Assembly: GCA_963921425.1 (NCBI GenBank)
Contig: OY992833.1
Span: 23,794,698-23,858,697 of the forward strand
DNA length: 64,000 bases
Direction of reading: 5' to 3'
Origin: Dryas octopetala
Taxonomy: Eukaryota; Streptophyta; Magnoliopsida; Rosales; Rosaceae
Shown: positions 50,501 through 61,154 of the stretch, piece after piece
How positions within the stretch are numbered: the first letter of the stretch is position 1
Layout: each line of letters starts with the position of its first letter
Made by a program: the position numbers and the translations under genes
Notes under the pieces: generated by a model
What the model was told of the DNA's origin: nothing
Databases searched by the model: none
The model's input: the letters and a program-made list of their open reading frames with translations, nothing else

Positions 50501-50869
50501 CCACAATTTCTGAGCAAATTATAAAGGAGTGTCCACATAGTCACATACCTTCTCGACGGCGTGGAGAGCAGCACCGTGGCCACCGACGCCGGCACCGATG
50601 ATGAGCAAGTCGTAGTCGAACGACTTGGGAGGACTTCCGTTCTGGGACAAGGAGGCCGAGACGAGCTTGGCGGAGCGCGAGTGAACCGAGAGGCGGACTC
50701 GGAGCGAGTCGGACTGGGCGAGCGACGAGAAGCCCAAGGCCTCTCTGCGGAGGCCGCAGAATCGGAGATTGATCGGCTTGGAGGGCGCGAGAGGGAGGGT
50801 CGATTGAACGACGTAGTTTGATCTGGGAATGGTGGAAGAGAAGGAAGGGAGAGAGAGCGAAGACTGCAT
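46514..50869 (-). CDS. LPD1: Plastidial dihydrolipoyl dehydrogenase (E3), 15 exons, copy 1, one donor lost
   Basis: Exons: 50869-50549, 49916-49770, 49661-49527, 49345-49237, 49090-48966, 48634-48509, 48421-48341, 47983-47921, 47828-47754, 47673-47595, 47471-47371, 47263-47150, 47008-46895, 46733-46662, 46561-46514. Joined, they encode 569 residues; Arabidopsis LPD1 has about 570. Residues 1 to about 75 look like a plastid transit peptide (Ser-rich, few acidic residues). Then come the FAD site [15 protein letters not shown], the redox disulphide [16 protein letters not shown] (Cys123, Cys128), the NAD site [11 protein letters not shown], and HAHPTLSE (537-544) with the catalytic His-Glu pair. 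E3 reoxidises lipoamide in the plastid pyruvate dehydrogenase complex, supplying acetyl-CoA for fatty acids. The donor after exon 8 reads TT instead of GT at 47920-47919. Retaining that intron gives a stop 13 codons on, removing the interface domain. Copy 2 has a normal GT there. Confidence 0.93.
47509..47554 (+). repeat. (GA)n microsatellite in LPD copy 1, intron 10
   Basis: About 23 GA units. The matching tract in copy 2 (about 62153-62201) differs in length and has GATA interruptions. Confidence 0.85.
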
Positions 50870-51633
50870 TTTCGATCGATCGATCTGAGGGAAATGAGAG
50901 TGGTGAGGTGAGACTTTGGGTGTTGAGTTGTGTTGTTATTATGGGAATGAGAGAGACTTGAAGCGAGGCCTCGAGGAGTCCGTTGAGGACTTAAAGAGCA
51001 ATTTGGAGGGGCGGAGATAACAAAGTGCGGCGGATAAACCACTCCTTTCTTTCTATTACTATTTCTTCCTTTGTTAGTTGTCCAGTTGTCCTCTCTTGCT
51101 AAAATGCGCGTGCCGCCTATTGTTTGATTGTTTCAGCTCGGAGGAGTGAGGATCCGAGTGAACGACCAAAAGAGTGGGGTAAACTTTTACAGTATTGAAT
51201 GTGCCCACGTTGTATGGTAAAAAAGTAAGTGCCACACTGCCACGTGATTAAAATCTGGTTCAAATTTCTAAAATACCCTCGATATCTTTGATATGACACG
51301 TGGCATGTTATGATAACCCCTCCGGGTCAACATAGGCCCAATGGTCAGGAACTTAGGATTAAAGGCACAACTACCCTTTGAACTAACAACCATAGAGCGG
51401 GCTTCAATCCTTTGGAGCAAGTCGGGTCTCTAAAAACTTTTAGATAACTCTAGAGACTGATTCTGCGGATCTTTCATATATTGTTTGTATGAAACTCTAT
51501 ATGACAATTTTATGTGTATTTCTATATAGAAGACCAACGGCATGTCATTCTAAACGATTAAGGGAAAACGACAATAATTGTGAACTTTGTTGCCGTATCG
51601 AATGACACATTTATATATAAAAATGCATAAAAC
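50870..51633. other. LPD upstream region
   Basis: Promoter and 5' leader side of LPD copy 1. No clear TATA box was assigned. Ends at the hAT element's target duplication. Confidence 0.4.
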
Positions 51634-52174
51634 TAGGCCTGGGCATCAACCTGTCCAAACTCGGCCCGCCCGCCTCCACTGACTTGCCAAGCTGCAAGCC
51701 GACCCGTCCGATCACTAACGGGCCAGTGTCGGCCTGCCCCCTTCCACCGACCGTCGAAGCCGGCCTGCCCGCCAAGCTTCTAGCCACCATTTTCTCAGGC
51801 AAGCCAGTAGTAGCCACCATCTTCTCAGGCACTGCAAGTCTGCAACCACCTCCATTTTTGTCATCGTACACCTCTATTCCGCCACCAACCTCCTCCATTT
51901 CTGCCACCAACCACTTCCATTTCTGTCACCGTCCACCATCGTCCACCATTACAGTACAAGAACCACCTCCACCAGCCACCATTTCTCAGGCAAGCCACTT
52001 TCTCCTTTTGGGCATCTTCTCTCTTCTGCTTCTCCTTTCCTGCCAACCCATTTTTCGACCGTCTCCGACCTGTCTCCGACTGACATCCGAGTCGTTTAGT
52101 CCCGAGCCGTTTATTTGGAGATGGTTTGGGCTCCCACCCGAACCACCCGCCCGACGCCCACCCCTACATAAAAC
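51626..52174. mobile_element. Non-autonomous hAT element, 533 bp, 8-bp target duplication
   Basis: The element is 51634-52166. It begins TAGGCCTGGGC and ends GCCCACCCCTA (reverse complement TAGGGGTGGGC), matching the common plant hAT terminus. The 8-base direct repeats CATAAAAC flank it exactly (51626-51633 and 52167-52174). The GC-rich inside has CCACCATTTTCTCAGGCAAG-type internal repeats and no transposase. A 171-codon reading frame crosses it but is proline-rich repeat translation, not a recognised protein. Confidence 0.85.
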
Positions 52175-52810
52175 ATTATTGTATAAGATTTTATGCTGAC
52201 CTATATGAATGCGAAAATATGTATATGTATAGAAAGTTGAAGTTAGTGATAAATGAGCAACTTCACCTTTAATCCTTTTTTGTGTGTCATATATGTCCAA
52301 TGGCTCATCCATATTATTCACGTAGCTACATAGGTACTAACTAGCTATTAATTTAGTAGTCATTGTTTTTCACCAGAAAAAAACCCCACTATTGTTTTAG
52401 TAGTATTTTTTATTTATTTTATTGAAAGAGGTTTGAGAATCTTCAATATTCATATAGAAAAATGAATTTATAAGCTTTGTCATTTGGCACTAGAGTAGAT
52501 ACCAAACTAAAAATTTCGTAGTGTCTACATGATTTGGATTATCGTAAAGGTTTCTAATAATAAAAACAGCAATAACTCTACCTCCCATCTTGATTCAAGC
52601 ATTAATTACAATTTTAAAATATAATATTTGTTCAATGAATAGTGTTACACTTGCCAAATGTACGTTGATACTGTCTTGTTTATTTAAATATTAGTTTTTA
52701 GAGTTCATTTAGTGTGTGCTTGGATCAATTAATTTGAAATACCAAATAATTTTTAAGTAATGAGACAGTACAATTATGAAAATTAAAGTGATGGGATTTC
52801 TAACATAATT
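52175..52810. other. AT-rich spacer
   Basis: No gene or clear repeat recognised between the hAT element and the MITE pair. Confidence 0.4.
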
Positions 52811-53132
52811 TGTTTAGTTAATCCGTCCTCAACTCAGATTTTAATGGATTTTTAAATTTATATAATCCATCAAAATTTAAGAGAATTGGTTGAAATTTTT
52901 ATGAAATTTGTTATGTGTAAAAAATTTATTCAAATCCATTAAAATTCATCATCCAAATCAATTAAAATCCATCACTTAATCAAATCCGTGATTTTTTTAG
53001 TACACTTGAATTTTATTGGAATCCATTAAAATATAAGTTGGAGATACCTTAATTTATTTGGAATCCATTAAAATCCTAATTGAGGACACATAAATTTCAT
53101 TAGACTTGTAAAATCTAAGTTGAGACACCTCC
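52811..53132. mobile_element. Degenerate Tourist-like MITE (copy A)
   Basis: Shares long stretches with the element at 53190 (GAAATTTGTTATGTGTAAAA; TGAATTTTATTGGAATCCAT) in the same orientation. Ends are worn: CCTCAACTCAGATTTTAATG on the left and CTAAGTTGAGACACCTCC on the right. Boundaries are approximate. Confidence 0.5.
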
Positions 53133-53186
53133 TTAGTTGGTGAGAAATGACTCTGCGAATTCTAATATCTTAAATTTTTTGGATAA

Positions 53187-53483
53187 TTAGGGGGTGTTTT
53201 CAACTTAGATTTTAATTAATTTTTAAAAATCATATAATCAATCAAAATCTAAGAGAATTGGCTGGAATTCTCATGAAATTTGTTATGTGTAAAAAATTTA
53301 TTCAAATCCATTAAAATCATTCACTTAATAGAATTTATAACTTTTTTAAGGCACTTGAATTTTATTGGAATCCATTAAAATATGAGTTGAAGACACTTAA
53401 ATTTATTAAAATATAAGTTAAGAACACCTAAATTTCATTAGACTTTTAAAACTCAATAAAATCCAAGTTTGAATACCCCCTTA
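53187..53483. mobile_element. PIF/Harbinger Tourist-like MITE, 291 bp (copy B)
   Basis: The element is 53190-53480. It begins GGGGGTGTTTTCAACTTAG and ends GTTTGAATACCCCC, whose reverse complement is GGGGGTATTCAAAC. TTA triplets flank both ends (53187-53189 and 53481-53483), the usual Harbinger target duplication. It is AT-rich with no coding sequence. Confidence 0.65.
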
Positions 53484-53499
53484 GATTACTTGGGTTTTG

Positions 53500-53800
53500 A
53501 GTTGGGGTATTGGGTCTAGATTTCAAGTCAAGGTCTAGAGTCATATTTCGTAGTCCTGGGTTAAGTGTCTGAGGTCATGACTCATGAGTATAAGGTTTTG
53601 AGTCCAGGTTCTTGGTTTGAAGTCACGAGTTTAGGTCGTAATTTATATCTTAAATCCTCTTGTTTGAAATATTGAGTAAAAGAACTTTAGTATGAATTCC
53701 ACGATTACGGGATTGAGTTTCAGGTCTAAATTAAGTCCCTAGTGCTAGCTTGTTATGAGTATGGGATTCGGGGTATCGGGTTTGATCCCAAGTCCAGGTT
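53500..53800 (+). repeat. Degenerate GT-rich minisatellite-like tract
   Basis: Irregular repetition of words like GGGTTTTGAGTT, GGGTCTAG, GAGTCCAGGTT and AAGTCAAGGTCTAG with about 20-30-base spacing. No coding potential. Likely an old tandem repeat. Confidence 0.5.
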
Positions 53801-54456
53801 TGTTCCCTCCAAACATACTTTTATAAACTACTGCTTACTAGTATAATAATCTTTCTCTTTCATTTACTAATATTCTCATTGCAACAGTCGAATCAATCAT
53901 CCAATCATGACAAGCCACGTTGCATCTCAACTAGATTTTATTGATCCAAGTCCTCACCGGGGCCGGAGCCGGGCACTAGAGTTTCTCATGTAACATCATC
54001 GGTGGCACCCCGTTTGCTACAAACTGACGCCTGTCGCCTGTCCTTTGGCGACTGGATGGCATTACGAGGTCGTGTCATTAGCTAGTTAATAGAAACTACA
54101 CGTGTTCTATTCTTTGATGAACCAATCAGAAGCAAACGTGTGGGTCTTTCAGCTACAGCCAGGTAAGGGACCCACGGCACGCACACTCACCAAACTCTCT
54201 CGCGGTTTCATCGCGAAAAGAAAGCGCGTGGAAATGCGTGGACACTATGGTCAATGGCTTCCCCGTAATTGCACACCAAAACAGGGGTATAACGGGGATA
54301 CATCAATTTCCAACATGCGTAATAGTTTTCCACTTTTCTTCTCTTATCGAACAAGTCGGGGCTTAGACACTTGCACATAAAAGAATAAAAAGCGGAGAGA
54401 GAGTGTGCGAGAGAGAGAAAGTGAGAGAAAATTCGGAGGTTTACACTGCTACGTTA
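53801..54456. other. Upstream region of PP4R3
   Basis: Contains promoter sequence for PP4R3, including an ACGT core (ACTACACGTGTTC near 54096) and a GA-rich leader (54390-54430). TAGGGTTT telo-box words occur near 54465 and AACCCTAA near 54490. No other gene recognised. Confidence 0.45.
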
Positions 54457-54480
54457 ATGGCGGTTAGGGTTTTCTACTGA
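54457..54480 (+). CDS. Short upstream ORF in the PP4R3 leader
   Basis: ATG GCG GTT AGG GTT TTC TAC TGA encodes MAVRVFY and lies about 150 bases before the main start codon. It would be in the transcript if transcription starts in the GA-rich region near 54400. Whether it is translated or conserved is unknown. Confidence 0.35.
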   Translation: MAVRVFY

Positions 54481-54629
54481 TCCCCGGGAACCCTAATCAC
54501 CTTCCTTTATCCCCCTCTCCTCTTACCTCCCCTCAAAACCCTAATTTAACGTTTTTCGAATCCTCAGCTTCGATTCAGTCTGATACCCAATTTTGGCTCC
54601 GAATTCGAATCGCATACATAGGAGCTACG

Positions 54630-57600
54630 ATGGGCGCTCCGGATAAATCACAGGCCAACTCCAATTCGATGCAGGTGAGTTTGCTTTTTCTGCAAATTAG
54701 GAAGCTTAACACTTTGACCTAGAATCGCAGTGAATACAGATTCTTTGTTATAAGCGACTTTTGAAGCTTGAGGTTGGTTTTCTTCACTTTCAATTGTATA
54801 TCTTGTTTTGCTTTCTGCATAATTATGTGCACTGGTTTATTTCAATTCGGGGCTGAGCTGGTGATATTTATTGGTAGAGGGAGAGTGTTAACATTTCAAA
54901 TTCGATTGCATTAGGTTTCTGTGTGGAAAGTTGTTTTAATTGTACAGTACCATTCTATCTTGCTTGTGTTCTCCAGGGTGTCTAAATTTTTGAAGTGTTA
55001 TATGAATCATATTAGTGGATTGGAGCTATAAGAGATGTTGCAGTGAAGTGTATGGCACCTTCTAACTGCAGAGTTAATATCAGTGCTACTTTCTTCACCT
55101 TACTTTGATTTTTATTCTATATATAGTAAGGACACTGTTTTTCACTGAGAAGGTACTATGACTACCATTTCGGTGGTGTGGGTAAGGAAGTTCCTAAATA
55201 GTTGTTCTTTTGAGTTTTCAAGGGAGGTTGAAGTTTAAGTGTTAATAAAGGTAGGCACTGGTTTGGGTTGAAGGATGTGGTAGAATTTACTTTTGTAATT
55301 TAAAATTGTGAAAGTTCCAGGTCTCCATGGATGATATTTCTTTATAAGTTGAAAGAGGATGATTTGGTGGAGTTGTCATGGGAAAGAGTTTAATAGTAGT
55401 GTGGAGGCTTGTATCTCTAGTGGTTGAGAGCATTTACACTACACTTGACGTCATGAGTTCAAATCCCCCTCTTCCAATAACGTTTGACAAAAAAAAAAAA
55501 AAGACTTTAGTGGTAGTCCTTTGTGGGAATGTCTGAGTTCTATATATGAAACCTTTCGTTATGCACAGCTTATTTGAGTTCCATCCAAATATTTTACTGA
55601 TCCTTATGCTTAATTTAGTTAGGTTACTGGACCTTGAGAGGTGGGCCCTCGATTTAATTTGTCGTAGCTTTTTTGATATTGGTGTCTGTGTCTTGGAAAC
55701 CACAAATTTTGTAAGATTGCTGTCGTTGTTGTCGCATTGTTTGTCCTGAGTTATTGGTCTCCTTTAGCAAATCTCCACGTTAGACGACGAATTGCTGACG
55801 TTGAGTTATTTTACAAGCTTTCTGTCATCTATTATTTTATTTTTATTTGTGATCTCCTGTACCTATTTCTTTGTGCTAGATTACTGGCTTTTGGGCCGTT
55901 ATCTTCTCCTGTAATGGCAACTTGGTTTCAAAGTTGAATGATATAAAATGACGTGATTAATGTTCTTACACAACTGCATTGGACAAGTGACTCATTTTGT
56001 GACATTACTGAAATCAATGCATTAACCCTATCTATCATGTTAAGAACATCGATAGTAATACGATTAATTAAATGCTGGCTTATGGTAACTTTTCCATAAT
56101 GTTCTATCCACACTTCTTATATTGTTGCATGGATTTGCAAGTTTTTAGAATTATGCGTATGCATATAGTAATTGTCTTTTTATGGTATTGTAGTGTTTTC
56201 TCTGATTATGAAATTAATACATTTGCTTGTTTATGTGCTTAGAGCACTGGCACGATATGGACAAGTCAACATGACATATCGCAAACAACTATTACAGATA
56301 CGAGGCAAACAACTATAAATAAATATAATTTTATAATCATATATATAGTTCTTTCTATTATGCATGAATAATTAGTTTGCAAATAATTTTTCTAAAATGA
56401 CGCGGAAAATAATTTCATTAAAACATGCAAAACATAAACTATAACTTCATACAGAACATCACATCTAATTAAATTCAAATGTAATGGTCAAAATACGAAA
56501 AGATCCTTCCAAAACAAAAGAAAACTTCACTTGGATAATACTCCTAAAGTCTCATAATACGAAAAGATCATCATCATTATTTTGTTTTATTTTTGGAAAA
56601 GATCACAACCTCCATTTCAGACATCATCATCATCATTATTTTGTTTTATTTTTGGAAAAGATCACAACCTCCATTTCAGATTCAGTATTGTCAGTAGTTT
56701 CAGGTGGAGAAAAAATGTTGACATGTCACGTGATGTGTCAAGTGCCAGTGTCATGTCGGTGTCCAACTTGTATCTGACAGGCGACATGGACATGACAGTC
56801 GGTGCTTCATAGTTCATGTGCATGATTGATGATATTGGCACAGCAGTTTATTCTACGTTTTCTACCCATTATATACCCTCCCACATTGTAGTATATCTGT
56901 TAATCCTTATCATAAGGTCTATTGGATAATAGATTGGGTTTCAGGGGAGTTTTATTTTTCCCATTTACTTCATATGTAGAAGTTCATACTGCTTGCACTA
57001 CATACTACATAAACATGTTAACTCGAAGAGATAACTAGGATGTGCTGGATTTAGTATTGAAATTTGAGTGTTGATGTGGATGGCCTCTTTTTGGACTTGA
57101 TGGAGGCATATTTAAATAAATTTCTTTTAATGAAGTATGTAAAATGTGAGCAGATAAATCACATTGTGGTCAATTCAGTGTTATTTAAACTTATGGTATT
57201 GCTTATGTAGATTATTTGCATGTTTTGCTGGTATAATGCTTTTGTGTGATGTTATTCGTCACATGAGGTGGCTGTTAAAATGCAGTTTACATGTTTAAAC
57301 TTTCGATAATGACAACAATTTTTATGTGTTAATGAGCATGTTCACTTGTCTTAACTGTAATGCTATTATGAGTACATCTTGTGTTTAACGTGCATTTGCA
57401 TTGTATAACATGGTACTTAATGCACCTCTTCCTTTGGTATAACAATTCACTACCTCTGTTGTTCCTTTTTTGTCCTCTTCAGTTGTATTTAAGATTATGA
57501 AACCATGCTGCTTCCTTTATAAAATTAGTAACAAAGAAAGATAATGTCCATCACTTTTAAAATATGTATTTTCTCTGTGATCATCTTTTAGATTTACAAT

Positions 57601-58334
57601 AGTATATTGGTATATTGCATATGGTCGAAGTTTTTGGTCTAATATTTCTCTTATATAATTCTCAGCGCGTTAAGGTCTACCGTCTGAATGAAGATGGAAA
57701 ATGGGATGATCAGGGAACTGGTCATGTCACTGTTGACTATTTGGAGGTTTGTTAATCCCATTGATTTGAATCTATGTTAATATGATAGAGACGAGTAAAT
57801 TTGTGAAAATGAATTGTTTGGTGTCGAATTTTTTAAGAAATGATCGCCTGAAATTGCTTTGCATTTTGATTGAATGAAAATGTTGTAACACAGCGATCAG
57901 AAGACCTGGGTTTGTTTGTTATTGACGAAGAAGACAATGAGACATTACTTCTGCATCGGATCAGCTCGGATGATATTTACAGAAAGCAAGAAGGTATTTT
58001 ATGTTTTAGCTGATAAATTATGTACATATTAGTTTGCTATTATTTGATGTCCTCAAATGGTCAGGATTGATACTGAATTGTTCGGTTTGGATGATTTCTT
58101 TTTAAGATACAATTATCTCATGGAGAGATCCCGAATACTCTACCGAATTAGCACTCAGCTTTCAGGAGAGTACAGGCTGCTTTTACATATGGTAACCTCT
58201 GAATTTTTATTCCTGGTTCTTCTTTATAACCTAGTTGGTTCGTCATCTTCTGATTCCACTAATTATTTTGCTTGCTTTATTCAGGGACCACATATGCAGT
58301 GTGCAGAGAAATCTGCATTTTAATTCTCTTAACA
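54630..58334 (+). CDS. PP4R3: PP4 regulatory subunit 3 (SMEK-type), first five exons only
   Basis: Exons 54630-54674, 57666-57746, 57894-57993, 58107-58191 and 58285-58334 give residues 1-120. They include [60 protein letters not shown] and [12 protein letters not shown]. This is the EVH1-like N-terminal domain of PP4R3/SMEK, which selects substrates for protein phosphatase 4 in the nucleus (DNA repair, miRNA processing and flowering roles are reported for the family). The full protein is usually over 800 residues. The remaining exons are absent: intron 5 runs into the duplicated RPL29-LPD segment at 58817. If the duplication is a simple tandem one, an intact copy should lie beyond the window. 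Intron 1 is long (about 3 kb). Confidence 0.9.
55402..55502 (+). mobile_element. tRNA-derived SINE, about 100 bp
   Basis: An A-box-like TATCTCTAGTGGTTGAG is followed by a B box GAGTTCAAATCCCCC about 30 bases later, then a short tail and a 14-base poly-A. This is the pol III promoter layout of plant tRNA-type SINEs. No exact target duplication was found, so it may be 5' truncated. Confidence 0.65.
56570..56690 (+). repeat. 59-bp tandem duplication, two copies
   Basis: ATCATCATTATTTTGTTTTA through CCTCCATTTCAGA occurs twice, offset 59 bases, nearly identical. Located in PP4R3 intron 1. Confidence 0.8.
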
Positions 58335-58921
58335 GTAAGTTTTGGCAATATCATCTAAAAAATACATTAATTTCTCTCATTGTTCTTTTCATTTTAATAT
58401 CTGACCTATGTGGGTGTTGGAGCTGGTTCTTGCCTCAGAATGACATTGGGGGTATCTTGGGCAACATTGGCCATTGGCTATGTCTATTTGATGACTTCTC
58501 TATGCAATCAAAATCCTCTTATTCTGCTTCCCAGCTGTCTACCCAGCCCCCTTTCGCATTTGAACCTTGTATTTATAATGATAACTCAGATTTGAAGTAT
58601 GAGGATGTCTGTTTATACGAGTGTGTGTCACCAGTGGTGTATAGATATAAGCCACTGAACATTTGTGTCTTTTGGAAGTGAACGATGTAAAGCACTGATT
58701 TTAAGTTATTTTAAAAAGGCTTTTACTTGAGTTGTACATTGTGAGTGTGTGTATGTGTATGCCTGTGTTATTTTATTTTTTTTTCTCTTTCTAAATAGGA
58801 GGCATGAGTTATCTTCATTTTCTCTTTCTCATCAATTTTTTGATTTTATTATGTATTTGTTTGTTGTTTGTTGTTTGTTTGCTTTTTTTTTTTTTTTTTA
58901 ATTCTTGGATTTTGGGTTTAG

Positions 58922-59008
58922 ATGGATCCCAAGTTCCTGAGGAACCAGAGGTACGCGAGGAAGCACAACAACACCAAGAGCACTGAATCAGCCACCGAGG
59001 AAGAGTAG
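58922..59008 (+). pseudogene. RPL29: RPL29 exon 2 duplicate without exon 1
   Basis: Identical in sequence to exon 2 of the gene at 44265-44351, with its acceptor (GGGTTTAG) intact. Exon 1, promoter and leader are absent because the duplication starts inside intron 1. It lies downstream of PP4R3 exon 5. If spliced to that exon, frame is shifted, so the RPL29 residues would not be made; 18 unrelated residues (starting [10 protein letters not shown]) and a stop would follow. It cannot encode L29. Confidence 0.85.
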
Positions 59009-61154
59009 AGTGGCACTATTTGGGGTTTTCCTGATTAGGGTTTACTTTGTTATGATGTCATTTTCAGAAGTTTACTTTGTTCTTAGTAACACAGTGGATT
59101 TTATTTCAGTTTCATGTACGATCAGTACTAAAATGCTTATTTTGTTAAAGATATTATAAGTTTTTTGGATCAATTTTATTGCTGTTTATTATCTTTTATA
59201 CTGCTGCTATGATTGGAGTGGAAGAATTTTCAATCTTATTATCACAAGCTATTTATTTACTAAAATGAGGTAGCAATTCCAGTTTGATTGTGTAAATAGA
59301 TTAGTCTTTGTTTAGATTGCTTATATAGTCATGTGGTTGATAATGTATGTTTGTGGTAGGTTATTTGATGGTCCATAAACGTCTTAGGTTACTGGACATG
59401 TTTGTGAAGGATGTAGCACATCTGGGTTTTTGTGAACATTGTATTTGTTGGTTGATGAATCTGGGTTTTCCTAGCGGTGATGCACCGCAGTGCTGAGACT
59501 GCTGCTGATTAAAATCTGGGTTCAGCTCTATTTGAGATGCTCTGGAGATTTAATACCAGAGCAGTGCTGTTGTGAAGTCCAATTTTCTCTAGACTGCTTT
59601 AGTCATAGGGATTTAAGGGAGTTGGAATTCAGGAATTGTTTGATAGATGTTAATAGGGCAGTTGATTTGCTAGCTTGAAGCCTTGAATCATTGGGTGGCT
59701 TTTCGTGGTAGGGCAGTTGATTTGCTAGCCAGAATCATTGGATAGCTTTAAGTTAGTGTTTGGTGGTTGGAATGCATATCATGTTGGGATGAAATGGGAT
59801 GCAATGTGAAGAAAGTTGAGGGTTTAGGGTTTAGGTAGTTGTATTTTTATTTTTTCCTAACGCTTTTGGGTTTCTTGATGCCATTCATTAAAAATAATGA
59901 ATGATACCAAAAAAACTACCTAAACCCTTTTACCAAGAAAAACAAAGAAAGTTGAAAGGACCAAATTCGTAAAGGATATATTGGTATCATTTATTATTTT
60001 GTGTAGTTGTATTTTTCCTAATGCTTTGTGTCAATCAAATATTAGCATTTTTTTGGCCATAGCAATGGGATAGACAGTAAATATGTACGCATTTCATTTC
60101 AAGGTTTATTGAAGCACTTCTTATGAGATGAATTCTTTTAACAGTCTTTGTTTCTGACACACCTCTTCAGAGATGCAAAGAGGTTTCCTTTCATCATGGT
60201 GTTTTAAGAATGTATCATGTGGATGTGAATCATGTGAGAGGATTGATTGAAACAAACAAAAAAGAAAACAATCCACTAAGTTGGTAAGGCTTGTGGATAC
60301 TCCAATATACCAAGTCAAAAATTCTGAAGTGAAATCTGATTGATAGCCCCCAATTTTATCTGCCATCATATTTGATTCTTTAAAAATAAGTTTCTTACAG
60401 CAGGCTAGAGCTTTCTCCTTTTATGCTATTTTTCTTCATTACCTTTTGATTTCCTTACGAAAGGGGGTTCAAAAATACCCAATAAACTCTATTTTCGTTT
60501 GGTTTGATAAACTCCCAGAAAAAAGTTGATATGTTGCGACTTTAAAATTTCTTCCAAAATCAACTGCCATGGGACGGGTGTGAGTCGCAGAAGCACTTAA
60601 GTAAATTTCTATATTATTAAGTTGTTAACAGCACAGAGCAGTATATATAATTATGATTATGTTTATGGGGCTGGCTTTATGTTCATTTCTGGCTGAAGCT
60701 TCACTAAAGAAAACATTGTGGTGAAGTGCATCCTTGAGCATGCAAGTGAGTCATTTTGGTGTGGCATAATTTCATAGCTCCTTTTAGCTAGGTCCAGCTT
60801 TCTACAAGTAAACAATAAATTTGAAGTGCCAAAAAAGGTTTCAGAACCAGTCAAAACAGTCAACTATTATAAGGCCTCTTCTCTTATGCATAAATGTTGT
60901 CTAAAACTACAGAAAACATGTTTCCATATGAAAACAATTATGAATACAAGTGTTTCTTCAAGGCATTAACATAACTAAGAATCCAAGATACAAAGGTGAG
61001 AAATATTTTGGGCCATGTCGTCCTTGATTCCCTGAAGTTCCTTCTTTTCTCAGGGTGTCGATCTCTTGTGTCTTGTGATGCAAAACTTCCTGAAACTCCC
61101 TATTACAAGCAAATATCTTCAAAATTTATACTCGAGTATTGTGTATTGAGAAGC
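59009..61154. other. Duplicate of the RPL29-LPD spacer
   Basis: Second copy of 44352-46513 with small indels. No gene content. Confidence 0.6.

Larger units (their letters stand above)
54675..57665 (+). other. PP4R3 intron 1 with small repeats
   Basis: A 3-kb intron. It holds a SINE (55402-55502), a 59-bp tandem duplication (56570-56690) and a stretch near 56240-56810 with TGTCATGTCGGTGTCC-like words that resembles a worn dispersed repeat. No other gene is seen. Confidence 0.5.
44167..58816 (+). repeat. First copy of a 14.65-kb tandem duplication unit
   Basis: 44167-49352 reappears at 58817-64000, offset about 14650, with only scattered single-base changes and small indels. If the structure is a simple head-to-tail duplication, the unit runs from RPL29 intron 1 to PP4R3 intron 5. 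The last 9.5 kb of the unit cannot be compared because the window ends. An assembly artefact from retained haplotypes would look the same. Confidence 0.8.

Noticed and set aside
51684-52199. 171-codon open frame rich in proline
   Set aside because: It lies almost wholly inside the hAT element and translates internal CCACCA-type repeats; no transposase motif.
58804-58986. 60-codon frame across the duplication junction
   Set aside because: It reads RPL29 intron and exon 2 in the wrong frame. Only the possible splice to PP4R3 exon 5 is worth testing.
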